NCBI RefSeq assembly: GCF_007559025.1
Contig: NZ_CP041765.1
Coordinates: 554,679 to 618,678, forward strand
Length of the DNA: 64,000 nt
Direction: 5' to 3'
Origin: Tomitella fengzijianii
GTDB taxonomy: Bacteria; Actinomycetota; Actinomycetes; Mycobacteriales; Mycobacteriaceae
The translations under genes and the position numbers were made by a program. The notes beneath the pieces were generated by a model. That model was not told where the DNA came from. It made no database searches and saw only the letters and a program-made list of their open reading frames with translations. Of this stretch, positions 30,986 to 38,668 are shown piece after piece (the first letter of the stretch is position 1; each line of letters opens with the position of its first letter).

Positions 30986-31549
30986 TCAGCGGGCGTGCCT
31001 ACCGGACGCCGCAGCGGAGGCCTCGGCCATCGACCGCTCATGCACCGAGGAACCGCCGGGGGCGGATGACGATGCCGGAGACTTGCCGCCGGAAGGCAGT
31101 ACGGAGGAGATCTCCTTGACCGAGTCGATCGTCTTGTTCGGCGCGCGCAACTTGCGCACGCGCAGATAGCCGAGGAACCCGGCGAACGCGGCCGCGAGCA
31201 CCTGGATGCCGAACACGATCAGGAATGCCGCCCACCGCGGTAGCCACTCGCTGAGCAGCTCGCCGAGGAAGAAGAAGAAGAAAAACGCGCTGAACAGCAG
31301 GATCGTCGCGGCGATGATGAAGAACACGCTGCCCTGCAGGGCCTTCTTCACCTCGCCGGTGACCTCGGCCTTGGCCAACTCGACCTCGGAGCGCACCAGC
31401 GTGGATACCTGGCTGGTCGCGTTCTTGACCAGCGCACCGATGGAAGCGTCCTGTGCGGCCGGGTCCAGGTCCGACAGCGGGATCGACGACAGGGACGCGG
31501 GCGCCCCGTCGCCGGCGCCGCGGCCTGTGGTGCGGTCGGTGAAGCTCAC
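30986..31549 (-). CDS. Phage-holin-family (superfamily III-like) membrane protein
   Basis: A 187-residue membrane protein of the actinobacterial holin-3_6 type (Rv3669-like). A helical SIGALVKNATSQVSTLVRSE-type segment (about residues 36-55) precedes two hydrophobic helices (FFIIAATILLFSAFFFFFFL and FLIVFGIQVLAAAFAGFLG) and a polar Ser-rich tail. Despite the family name this is a chromosomal housekeeping locus, not a prophage. GTG start with AGGGTT upstream. Function unknown. Confidence 0.85.
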   Translation of the reverse strand: MSFTDRTTGRGAGDGAPASLSSIPLSDLDPAAQDASIGALVKNATSQVSTLVRSEVELAKAEVTGEVKKALQGSVFFIIAATILLFSAFFFFFFLGELLSEWLPRWAAFLIVFGIQVLAAAFAGFLGYLRVRKLRAPNKTIDSVKEISSVLPSGGKSPASSSAPGGSSVHERSMAEASAAASGRHAR

Positions 31550-31744
31550 GTCAACCCTCCGTACTACGTCTGCATACGTCTACGCCCATCGGCGGCCCGT
31601 CTGCTGCCCGTTCGCAGCAAGGCTGCGTCCGTACAGCTGCGCGCGGGGGCCGCATCGGCCTCAGGGAATCATCGTGCCATGCGAGGCGGACTCCCACATG
31701 CCGGGTGCCGCAGAACGACAGGGGCGGATATCAGGACAGGCCGC

Positions 31745-32989
31745 TCACACGACCGGATCCTGCCCGGCGGAGTCCGCGGCCACCCGACGGTGGTGCCGTC
31801 CGCACAGCGCCATTGCCACCGACCCCAGAATCGCGGCGATCATGGAGCCTGCCAGCACCGCGATCTTGGCCATCTCCACGGCATCGCCGTGCTGCAGGCC
31901 CGCCAGAGAGAGTTCCGCGATGAGCAGGCTCACGGTGAATCCGATGCCGCCGAGCATGGCCAGCGCCAGAATATCCAGGTTCTGCAGGCCGCGGGGCCGC
32001 TGCGCCAAGCCGAACTTGATGGCCAGCCACGATGCGCCGAAGATCCCGACCGTCTTGCCCACCACCAGGCCGACGACGATGCCGAGGGCGATCCGATCGG
32101 AGCCGAGTTCTCCTAGAAGCTCGCTGTCCACGTGCACACCGGCGGCGAAGAAGGCGAAGATCGGCACGCACAATCCGGCGGACCACGGCGTGATCCGCTC
32201 GGCGAGCCTTTCTGCGGGGGCCGTTGCCTCTCCACGATCGGCGCGGACGCGGGTCAGCAGTCCCAGGGCGACACCCGCGATGGTCGCGTGGATCCCGGAG
32301 CTGTGCATGAACACCCAGGTGAGCACCGCCAGCGGGACATACAGGAACGGTGTGGTGATGCGGCGGTACTGGGCGAACCAGTAGACGGCGAGGCTGGCGA
32401 CGGCGGCGAGCAGCCATCCGATGGCGATGCCGGATGCGAAGACGAACGCGATGACGGCGATCCCGATGAGGTCGTCGACCACGGCGAGGCTCAGCAGGAA
32501 CACGCGTGCAGTGGCCGGGACGTTCTTGGCGGTCAGGGAAAGCACGCCAAGCGCGAACGCGATGTCGGTCGCGATCGGAATGGCCCAGGCCTGATCCACC
32601 CCCGGGCTGCCCCAACCGATGCCGAGCAGGATCAGCGCGGGGACGACGACGCCGCCGACCGCCGCGATGATGGGGAGCACCGCCTTCTTGCGGTCGGACA
32701 GCTCGCCGAGGACCATCTCGCGTTTGAGTTCGACGCCGGCGACGAAGAAGAACACCGCGAGCAGGCCGTCCTTGGCCCAGTCTCCGAGCGTGAGGTCGAG
32801 GTGCAGCGCCGACGGGCCGACGACGGTGTCGCGGAGCGAGACATAGGCGTCGAACAACGGGGTGTTGGCGCAGACCAGCGCCAGAACCGCGGCGGCGAGG
32901 AGGGCGAGCCCTCCGACGGTTTCCTTGCGGAAGAAGTCGCCCGTCCGTTGGGCGTGGCCGGGGGTGAGGGTCATCGGATTGCTTGGCAT
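31745..32989 (-). CDS. nhaA: Na+/H+ antiporter NhaA
   Basis: A 414-residue NhaA with about 11-12 hydrophobic helices. The ion-binding tandem Asp pair is in LSLAVVDDLIGIAVIAF (about residues 172-173), and the pH-sensor/loop motif VFFFVAGVELKREMVLGELSD is recognisable near 75-95. It exports Na+ for H+ across the membrane. The ATG at 32989 lacks a clear Shine-Dalgarno; an in-frame ATG five codons later is also possible. A 195-bp gap with no gene separates it from the holin-like gene downstream. Confidence 0.93.
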   Translation of the reverse strand: MPSNPMTLTPGHAQRTGDFFRKETVGGLALLAAAVLALVCANTPLFDAYVSLRDTVVGPSALHLDLTLGDWAKDGLLAVFFFVAGVELKREMVLGELSDRKKAVLPIIAAVGGVVVPALILLGIGWGSPGVDQAWAIPIATDIAFALGVLSLTAKNVPATARVFLLSLAVVDDLIGIAVIAFVFASGIAIGWLLAAVASLAVYWFAQYRRITTPFLYVPLAVLTWVFMHSSGIHATIAGVALGLLTRVRADRGEATAPAERLAERITPWSAGLCVPIFAFFAAGVHVDSELLGELGSDRIALGIVVGLVVGKTVGIFGASWLAIKFGLAQRPRGLQNLDILALAMLGGIGFTVSLLIAELSLAGLQHGDAVEMAKIAVLAGSMIAAILGSVAMALCGRHHRRVAADSAGQDPVV

Positions 32990-33511
32990 GGGAGGCGGAA
33001 GACCTTCCGTCTGGTGTCGTCAGCGGAGCCGAACCCGGGCCGGCCCCACGTGCACGGCCACGTTGCATCCTGTACGGCGCGCCGCAGCGTCACCGCGCAT
33101 CGAGGATCCGTCATGTGAAAACCATACGTAGAGCGATGTCCGTGCATCGACTGCCGACCAGACTTCCCGGCACACCGGACGCGAGCCTACCTTGCCGCGC
33201 TCGCCGGTGTCGGACGGCCCGATCTCCGCGTTGATGAGACGTGAGGGAGGACACCCGCTGGGCTACAACAGCTTTCGGCACTCCGGCAACCTGTTCCTGA
33301 TGGCTGTTTCGGGAAACTGATCAAACCATTGTGATACTTCATTCAACGCGTGACGGAGCGTCGGTTGACTGGAGGGTCCGCTGCGGGATGTGCTTGAGAT
33401 TCAACCCGATGATGAGGAGCCCGGAATATGCTATGCCGTTCGGATGACAGACGTTGAATCCCATCTATTCCCCTGGGGCTGCTCCACCGCTACTCTCGGG
33501 TCATAAAGTGC
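32990..33511. other. Non-coding gap, low GC, no gene seen
   Basis: No convincing coding frame occurs here on either strand; the short open frames lack codon bias and family similarity. From about 33,240 the base composition becomes markedly more A/T-rich than the flanks. The left part must hold the nhaA promoter, which I could not place with confidence. Confidence 0.5.
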
Positions 33512-33530
33512 TACTGTGATGCGCATCAAC
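33512..33530 (+). promoter_or_regulatory. Extended -10 promoter with CRP-like box for the Gly/Ser-repeat gene
   Basis: TGC-TACTGT (33509-33517) is an extended -10. TGTGATGCGCATCAAC at 33515-33530 overlaps it, matches TGTGA-N6-TCACA at 8 of 10 positions and contains the perfect palindrome GATGCGCATC. The 11-mer TACTGTGATGC is identical to that at the whiB promoter (20925-20935). The transcript would have a leader of about 130 nt. Confidence 0.5.
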
Positions 33531-33654
33531 TGGATGACCAGCGCAATCCGGGCCGAGGGGGCTTCGGGTCGTGCCGGAACCGTGTGGCGTGCCGCGTCGG
33601 ATATGCGTGCACTCCGGGGCGTCCAGAGTGGAATCAACGTCAAGGTGGGTATCC

Positions 33655-36111
33655 ATGCAAGGTGGCAGAAGGCGTCTTTGTAATTCGCATTCCAGTGGCG
33701 GGGGAAAGAGGATCGTCGGCGGGGCTGCGGCATTCGCGACGCTGGCGTGGTTGACGATTCCGGGAATCGCGATCGCGGGTACGCCCGGCCAGCAGTCCGA
33801 GCAGGACAGTCAGAGTCGGTGCGAACAGAAGACCGAGGTCGGCGGAGGCGAGGTGTACGTCGGCAGCTCGTGTGACGTCGACATCGACATCCCCGGCATC
33901 GACCGGGAGTGGGCGAGCCGGACGGTGACGGACATCATTGCGTCGGCGAACGCCGTGATCCCCGACGGCTGGGTGAACGCCGGCGTGCACGGCCAGCTGA
34001 CCGTCACGATCCCCGGCCTGCCGGTGTTCGAGGTGCCGGAGTTCAATGTCGGCAGCGCCGTCGGGGTGGCCGTGGGTAGCACGGCGCTCGGCAGCGTGAC
34101 GTTGGGCAGTTCTGCGCTGCTGCCGATCCTCGCGGCGGGCAGCATGGGTGCGATCGGGAGCGGCGGCTCGGGCAGTTCGAGCCTCGACTTCGGCAGCGGC
34201 GACATCACCCTGCCCGGGAGCTCGACCAGCAGCATCTCCGACATCATGCTGGCGCTTGGAAGTACCGGCGGTAGCAGCGGATCCGATGAGGGGTCGGGTT
34301 CCTCGGGATCCTCCGGTCAGGGCGGCTTCGGCAGCATGGATCTGACTGGCAGCCTGGGTGATTTCGAGTCGAGCATCGGTGATCTGGTCACGGGCAGTAC
34401 CGGGTCGTCTGGTTCTGAGGGGGGCTCGGGCAGTGAGGCCGGGCTGGAGCTGGGTTTGCAGTTCATTCTGGGTAGTGCGGCGTTGCCGTTCGCGAGCCTG
34501 GCGGGCAGTGTCGACGGCGGTAGCTTGCCGGGGGCGGGGAGCACCGGTTCCGAGTCCGGTGGCAGCAGTGGGGCCGGCAGCAGTGAGTTGACGGGCAGTT
34601 TGGAGGACGTCCCGGGGAGCATCGCGGGCAGCATCGGTGATCTGGTCACGGGCAGCATGGGGTCGTCCGGCTCTGAGGGCGGCTCGGGCAGTGGTTCCGG
34701 CAGCATGGATCTGACTGGCAGCCTGGGTGATTTCGAGTCGAGCATCGGTGATCTGGTCACGGGCAGTACCGGGTCGTTTGGTTCTGAGGGGGGCTCGGGC
34801 AGTGAGGCCGGGCTGGAGCTGGGTTTGCAGTTCATTCTGGGTAGTGCGGCGTTGCCGTTCGCGAGCCTGGCGGGCAGTGTCGACGGCGGTAGCTTGCCGG
34901 GGGCGGGGAGCACCGGTTCCGAGTCCGGTGGCAGCAGTGGGGCCGGCAGCAGTGAGTTGACGGGCAGTTTGGAGGACGTCCCGGGGAGCATCGCGGGCAG
35001 CATCGGTGATCTGGTCACGGGCAGTACCGGGTCGTCTGGTTCTGAGGGCGGCTCGGGCAGTGAGGCCGGGCTGGAGCTGGGTTTGCAGTTCATTCTGGGT
35101 AGTGCGGCGTTGCCGTTCGCGAGCCTGGCGGGCAGTGTCGACGGCGGTAGCTTGCCCGGGGCGGGGAGCACCGGTTCCGAGTCCGGTGGCAGCAGTGCGG
35201 CCGGCAGCAGTGAGTTGACGGGCAGCTTGGAGGACGTCCCGGGGAGCATCGCGGGCAGCATCGGTGATCTGGTCACGGGCAGCATGGGGTCGTCCGGCTC
35301 TGAGGGCGGCTCGGGCAGTGGTTCCGGCAGCATGGATCTGACTGGCAGCCTGGGTGATTTCGAGTCGAGCATCGGTGATCTGGTCACGGGCAGTACCGGG
35401 TCGTCTGGTTCTGAGGGGGGCTCGGGCAGTGAGGCCGGGCTGGAGCTGGGTTTGCAGTTCATTCTGGGTAGTGCGGCGTTGCCGTTCGCGAGCCTGGCGG
35501 GCAGTGTCGACGGCGGTAGCTTGCCCGGGGCGGGGAGCACCGGTTCCGAGTCCGGTGGCAGCAGTGCGGCCGGCAGCCTCACGGATTTGTTCACCGGCTC
35601 GAGCGACAGCCTTGGTGACGGAAGCCTCGACTCCATCACCTCGAGCCTCGGGCAGCTGACCACCGGATCAGGCGACAGCGTCGAGGGCAGCTTGGATCCG
35701 GGCAGCCTCGACGCCGGCAGCGCCGCGGAAATCATCGGGCAAATCACTGCGGGCTCCAGCGACAGCCTTGAGGGCAGCCTCGATCCGGGGAGCCTGGACC
35801 CGGGCAGCTTCGACGCAGGAAGTGCGACCGAGAGCCTGGGGCAGATCACCGCCGGTTCCAGCGAGAGCCTCGAGGGCAGCCTGGACCCGGAGAGTGTGAG
35901 CGGCAGCGTCAGCGAGAGCCTCGGGCAGCTGACGGCGGGCTCGACGTCGAGCGTGGGTGAAGACAGTAGCCTCCAGCCTCCGGAAGCGAACGGTGGCGGC
36001 GGGTTCGAGATCACCGGCAGCCTCGGCAACACCTTCGGCAGCGGGACGGGAGGCGGCATCGGCCCGTTCGGCAGCATCGGCGGCACCGGCATTCAGTTCC
36101 CCGGCAGCTGA
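33655..36111 (+). CDS. Secreted Gly/Ser-rich repeat protein (818 aa)
   Basis: I do not recognise this protein. A basic N-terminus and hydrophobic segment (RIVGGAAAFATLAWLTIPG) end in AIAG, a likely signal-peptidase site near residue 39. A short non-repetitive domain with two cysteines follows (SRCEQKTEVGGGEVYV ... SSCDVDIDIPGIDREW). The rest is built on GS at short intervals: four near-identical LELGLQFILGSAALPFASLA blocks, LTGSL-ED/GD segments, then a tail of GSLDPGSLD and LGQITAGSS repeats. No LPXTG, membrane helix or cell-wall domain is seen. ATG with AAGGTGG upstream. A structural surface or biofilm role is a guess. Confidence 0.85.
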   Translation: MQGGRRRLCNSHSSGGGKRIVGGAAAFATLAWLTIPGIAIAGTPGQQSEQDSQSRCEQKTEVGGGEVYVGSSCDVDIDIPGIDREWASRTVTDIIASANAVIPDGWVNAGVHGQLTVTIPGLPVFEVPEFNVGSAVGVAVGSTALGSVTLGSSALLPILAAGSMGAIGSGGSGSSSLDFGSGDITLPGSSTSSISDIMLALGSTGGSSGSDEGSGSSGSSGQGGFGSMDLTGSLGDFESSIGDLVTGSTGSSGSEGGSGSEAGLELGLQFILGSAALPFASLAGSVDGGSLPGAGSTGSESGGSSGAGSSELTGSLEDVPGSIAGSIGDLVTGSMGSSGSEGGSGSGSGSMDLTGSLGDFESSIGDLVTGSTGSFGSEGGSGSEAGLELGLQFILGSAALPFASLAGSVDGGSLPGAGSTGSESGGSSGAGSSELTGSLEDVPGSIAGSIGDLVTGSTGSSGSEGGSGSEAGLELGLQFILGSAALPFASLAGSVDGGSLPGAGSTGSESGGSSAAGSSELTGSLEDVPGSIAGSIGDLVTGSMGSSGSEGGSGSGSGSMDLTGSLGDFESSIGDLVTGSTGSSGSEGGSGSEAGLELGLQFILGSAALPFASLAGSVDGGSLPGAGSTGSESGGSSAAGSLTDLFTGSSDSLGDGSLDSITSSLGQLTTGSGDSVEGSLDPGSLDAGSAAEIIGQITAGSSDSLEGSLDPGSLDPGSFDAGSATESLGQITAGSSESLEGSLDPESVSGSVSESLGQLTAGSTSSVGEDSSLQPPEANGGGGFEITGSLGNTFGSGTGGGIGPFGSIGGTGIQFPGS
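34330..35575 (+). repeat. Near-identical 369-bp tandem repeats in the Gly/Ser gene
   Basis: Equivalent points occur at 34435, 34804, 35062 and 35431, giving spacings of 369, 258 and 369 bp. The short unit lacks exactly 111 bp (37 codons), the distance between two copies of the SIGDLVTGS coding segment within one unit. This indicates recombination between short internal repeats. Copies differ by only a few bases. Confidence 0.95.
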
Positions 36112-36130
36112 TAGTCGGAACACACCACAC

Positions 36131-36166
36131 CGGCGACACCCCGCGGTACACCGCGGGGTGTCGCCG
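36131..36166. terminator. Terminator after the Gly/Ser-repeat gene
   Basis: Two perfect 17-nt arms (36131-36147 and 36150-36166) separated by 2 nt form a GC-rich hairpin 20 bp after the stop. There is no U-tract. Confidence 0.75.
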
Positions 36167-36236
36167 CATCCGAGGCGTTACAGGATCCGTGCCGGCACTG
36201 GGCGGCCCATGTTCGAACGGGCGGTAGCCTGCGACT

Positions 36237-37007
36237 GTGACATCGAGTCGACATTCTGCGCCCGACCCACTCGCCCGGCTGGCGGAGCTCCCCGGAGTGT
36301 CCGACGCCGCAGACCGGGCACGCGCGGCGCTCGAAGAGGCCCACAGGCACAAGGCCAACCGTCGCGGCTGGCAGACGTCCGCCACCGAAGCCTCACTGCG
36401 TGCCGCCCGCAACTCTGCCGCCCTCGACGGCGCATCCACCGAGTTGCCTGAGGACGGAGACATCAGCGACCCGCTCCTGGCCGGAGCTCTCCGCGTGTCG
36501 GCAATGCTCGACGGGGACGCGCTCACCAACACCCTGGGCACGTGGGAACGGGCGCCACTGCAGGTGATCGCCCGCCTCCACACTGTCGCGGCGGCCGGCA
36601 TCGTCGACGATCCGGATGAACTGGGCCGCCCCCGCACGGTGCCGGGTATCAGCGAACGCCTCGACGCGCTGGCCGAACTTGCCACGGGCGGTACGAGTGC
36701 CGCCGCACCGCTTCTGGCGGCCGTAGTCCACGGCGAGCTGCTGACGCTTCGCCCCTTCGGTACTGCGGATGGCATCGTCGCTCGGGCAGCGTCGAGACTC
36801 ACCTGTACTGCGACTGGGCTCGATCCGCATAACCTCGGCGTGCCGGAGACCTACTGGCTCAAGCGCCGCAACGCTTATCTTCAGGCCGCTGAGGGCTACG
36901 CCGCGGGTACCGCAGAAGGAGTTGCCGGCTGGATCATCACCTGCTGTGCGGCATTGGAGACTGGCGGACATGAAGCCGTGAAAATCGCCGACGCGCATTC
37001 CGGATAA
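36237..37007 (+). CDS. Fic-like protein with degenerate active site (Rv3662c-like)
   Basis: A 256-residue protein in the position of M. tuberculosis Rv3662c. The segment HGELLTLRPFGTADGIVAR (about residues 163-181) follows the Fic layout (helix, HPFxxGNGRxxR), but His is Arg, Asn is Asp and the first Arg is Ile; Phe, Gly and the last Arg remain. An upstream NSAALDGAS (about 62) resembles the Fic inhibitory motif (S/T)xxxE(G/N). AMPylation activity is therefore unlikely. TAGCCT ends 6 nt before the GTG, so it is probably leaderless. The Fic relation is my inference. Confidence 0.75.
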   Translation: MTSSRHSAPDPLARLAELPGVSDAADRARAALEEAHRHKANRRGWQTSATEASLRAARNSAALDGASTELPEDGDISDPLLAGALRVSAMLDGDALTNTLGTWERAPLQVIARLHTVAAAGIVDDPDELGRPRTVPGISERLDALAELATGGTSAAAPLLAAVVHGELLTLRPFGTADGIVARAASRLTCTATGLDPHNLGVPETYWLKRRNAYLQAAEGYAAGTAEGVAGWIITCCAALETGGHEAVKIADAHSG

Positions 37008-37475
37008 GCGAAATATCCTTCTCTGAACATGAAGCGGGCGACGGCATCACCCAACATTTGAGTGCCGTCGCCCGCTAACACAGACTGCCAGTTGCCATGC
37101 GTGCATCATTTGGGTTGCGTGGGTGGCCTCGGCGCATTAACTCCGACTGCATGGGGATCCCTACCCAAAGGAATCAGCATCCCAGCAAAGCCGGAACAAT
37201 AACGCAGGCCCACAACACTTTTGCCTCCTGCGGCGTGCTCTGCGTGGTGAGTCTGGTTGTCCATGTCGGGAAACATCAGCCGGGAGAACGATCCTTCTCT
37301 TCTGAATCGGCCTTGGCCTGCTGTGCTTCCGTGACTTCTTTCTACCCTCTATGTGTCGCCGTTGCAAGGGGTTCCGGTTAAGTTTCTCCCGGTGGCAAAA
37401 TGTGTTCTCATCAGCGATAATTCGCTTGACGATCGTGTGTTGAGCCGACTGATCGAACGGCTCGAGGGGCCGCGT
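37008..37475. other. Non-coding gap with hairpin at 37033-37076
   Basis: A 14-bp perfect stem (37033-37046 with 37063-37076, 16-nt loop) after the Fic-like gene probably terminates it. The remaining 400 bp are richer in A/T than the neighbours and show no credible gene; a 94-codon frame at 37097-37381 has no codon bias or family resemblance. Confidence 0.55.
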
Positions 37476-38300
37476 TCAGCGCCGGCGTCGCAGCAGCCTC
37501 CACGCGACAGCGCCTGCGGTCATCGCACCCAGGCCGGCGGCGGCCCCGGCGACCGCCGACCGCGATCCATGCCGAGCGCGTCCACGCCTGATGGCGACGG
37601 CGTCGACGAACGTCAGGACCGGCCAGCCTCGCTCGGCCGCGGCCTTCCGCAGTTTTCGATCCGGATTGACGGCGGTGGGGTTGCCGACGCATTCGAGCAT
37701 CGGCAGGTCGGTGCTGGAATCCGAGTACGCGTGGGACCGCGAGAGGTCGTATCCGTGCTGTTCGGCGAGCCGGCGGATGGCCTCCACCTTGCCCGTGCCG
37801 AAGCAGTAGAAGTCCACCTCGCCGGTGTATTTCCCCTCGCTGACCTTCATGCGGGTGGCGACGCTGTGGTCGGCGCCCAGGGCGGCGGCGATAGGTGTGA
37901 CGACCTCCTCGCCGGAAGCGGAGACGACGACGACATCGTGGCCCAGTGCGGTGTGATCGGCGATCAGCTCGGCCGCCTCGGCGAATACCAGCGGAGTGAC
38001 GATGTCGTCGAGCGTTTCGTCGACGATGGACCGGATCTGCTCGACGTCCCAGCCCGCGCACATGTCCGTGATGTGCCGGCGCATCCGGTCCATCTGGTCG
38101 GCGTCCGCTCCGGAGAGCAGGAACAGGAACTGGGCGTAGCTGCTCTTGAGCACGGCGCGGCGGTTCAGCAGCCCCTCATCGAAGAAGGGGCGGCTGAATG
38201 CGAGAGTGCTCGATTTCGCGATGAGGGTCTTGTCCAGATCGAAGAAAGCGGCGACACGGCGCTGTGGCGGCGCCGCAGAGGGGCCGGGATTGGCGGACAC
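37476..38300 (-). CDS. HAD-IB hydrolase, SerB-like phosphatase (Rv3661-like)
   Basis: A 274-residue HAD subfamily IB phosphatase. Motif I is AAFFDLDKTLIAKSS (nucleophile Asp near residue 21), motif II VVVSASGEE (about 125), and motif IV AYSDSSTDLPML (about 190), followed by NPTAVNPDRKLRKAA, typical of the SerB-like family. A C-terminal hydrophobic, Arg-capped segment (AGAAAGLGAMTAGAVAWRLL) suggests membrane association. I chose the GTG at 38300 because TATCCT ends 6 nt before it; another GTG two codons upstream is alternative. It is divergent from 6C RNA and ssd. Confidence 0.88.
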   Translation of the reverse strand: MSANPGPSAAPPQRRVAAFFDLDKTLIAKSSTLAFSRPFFDEGLLNRRAVLKSSYAQFLFLLSGADADQMDRMRRHITDMCAGWDVEQIRSIVDETLDDIVTPLVFAEAAELIADHTALGHDVVVVSASGEEVVTPIAAALGADHSVATRMKVSEGKYTGEVDFYCFGTGKVEAIRRLAEQHGYDLSRSHAYSDSSTDLPMLECVGNPTAVNPDRKLRKAAAERGWPVLTFVDAVAIRRGRARHGSRSAVAGAAAGLGAMTAGAVAWRLLRRRR

Positions 38301-38373
38301 ACTCACAGGATAGAGCCGACGACGCGCGGAAGTGGCTCATGGAAAATCTTGCCGTCGTGGCGTCGCGCGGGTG

Positions 38374-38379
38374 TAGCAT
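38374..38379 (+). promoter_or_regulatory. -10 box of 6C RNA
   Basis: TAGCAT lies 7 nt before the inferred RNA start; TTGCCG at 38349-38354 could be the -35, though the 19-bp spacer is long. Confidence 0.45.
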
Positions 38380-38385
38380 GAAGGC

Positions 38386-38470
38386 GCTCGGCCAAGCCGA
38401 GTGCCTTCAGCCCAACCCCCCGGGGCTGGACGCAACGGCCCCCACCCACTCCCCCCTGGTGGGGGCCGTT
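38386..38470 (+). ncRNA. 6C small RNA (B11 type)
   Basis: Two hairpins each display exactly six cytosines in the loop, the defining trait of actinobacterial 6C RNA. Hairpin A: CAGCCC/GGGCTG at 38408-38428 with loop AACCCCCCG. Hairpin B: 13-bp stem, 38434-38446 with 38458-38470, loop CACTCCCCCCT. A 5' stem (CTCGGC/GCCGAG, 38387-38401) precedes them. The locus between a SerB-like gene and ssd, on the ssd strand, is where M. tuberculosis encodes B11/6C. The C-loops are known there to pair with G-rich ribosome binding sites of many mRNAs. The 5' end is inferred from the -10 box. Confidence 0.9.
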
Positions 38471-38668
38471 CCATGTCGTGGGGCGGTTATGAGGTCTGCT
38501 CGAACCGCGCCCGCCCGGAGCCGCGTTTTCCACAGGCTCCGACTTTCCACAGGAATCTGCATAGGGCCTGTTCGGCGGTTGCCGGCCCGCCATCGCGGTG
38601 CGTGGGATGCGGAAACGTCGTAGTCGACGCGGAAGCACGTGGCCGGAAGCGGTCGGCAGGGGGGCGAG

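Noticed and set aside
30986-31549. Holin-family gene as evidence of a prophage
   Set aside because: Neighbours are conserved chromosomal genes in the same order as M. tuberculosis and no other phage gene is present.
33431-33733. 100-codon minus-strand frame in the gap before the Gly/Ser gene
   Set aside because: It overlaps the start of the convincing plus-strand gene, lacks codon bias, and matches no family.
34330-35575. Regular repeats considered as a CRISPR array
   Set aside because: Units are 258-369 bp, in-frame and lack variable spacers of CRISPR size.
34317-36092. 591-codon open frame on the minus strand, antisense to the Gly/Ser-repeat gene, rich in Pro/Leu/Ser
   Set aside because: It is the mirror of GGC/AGC-rich repeats on the plus strand, has no start signal and no family resemblance; the plus-strand frame has a signal peptide and ribosome binding site.
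37097-37381. 94-codon plus-strand frame in the 37-kb gap
   Set aside because: Low-GC, no ribosome binding site, Cys/Ser-rich random-looking product.
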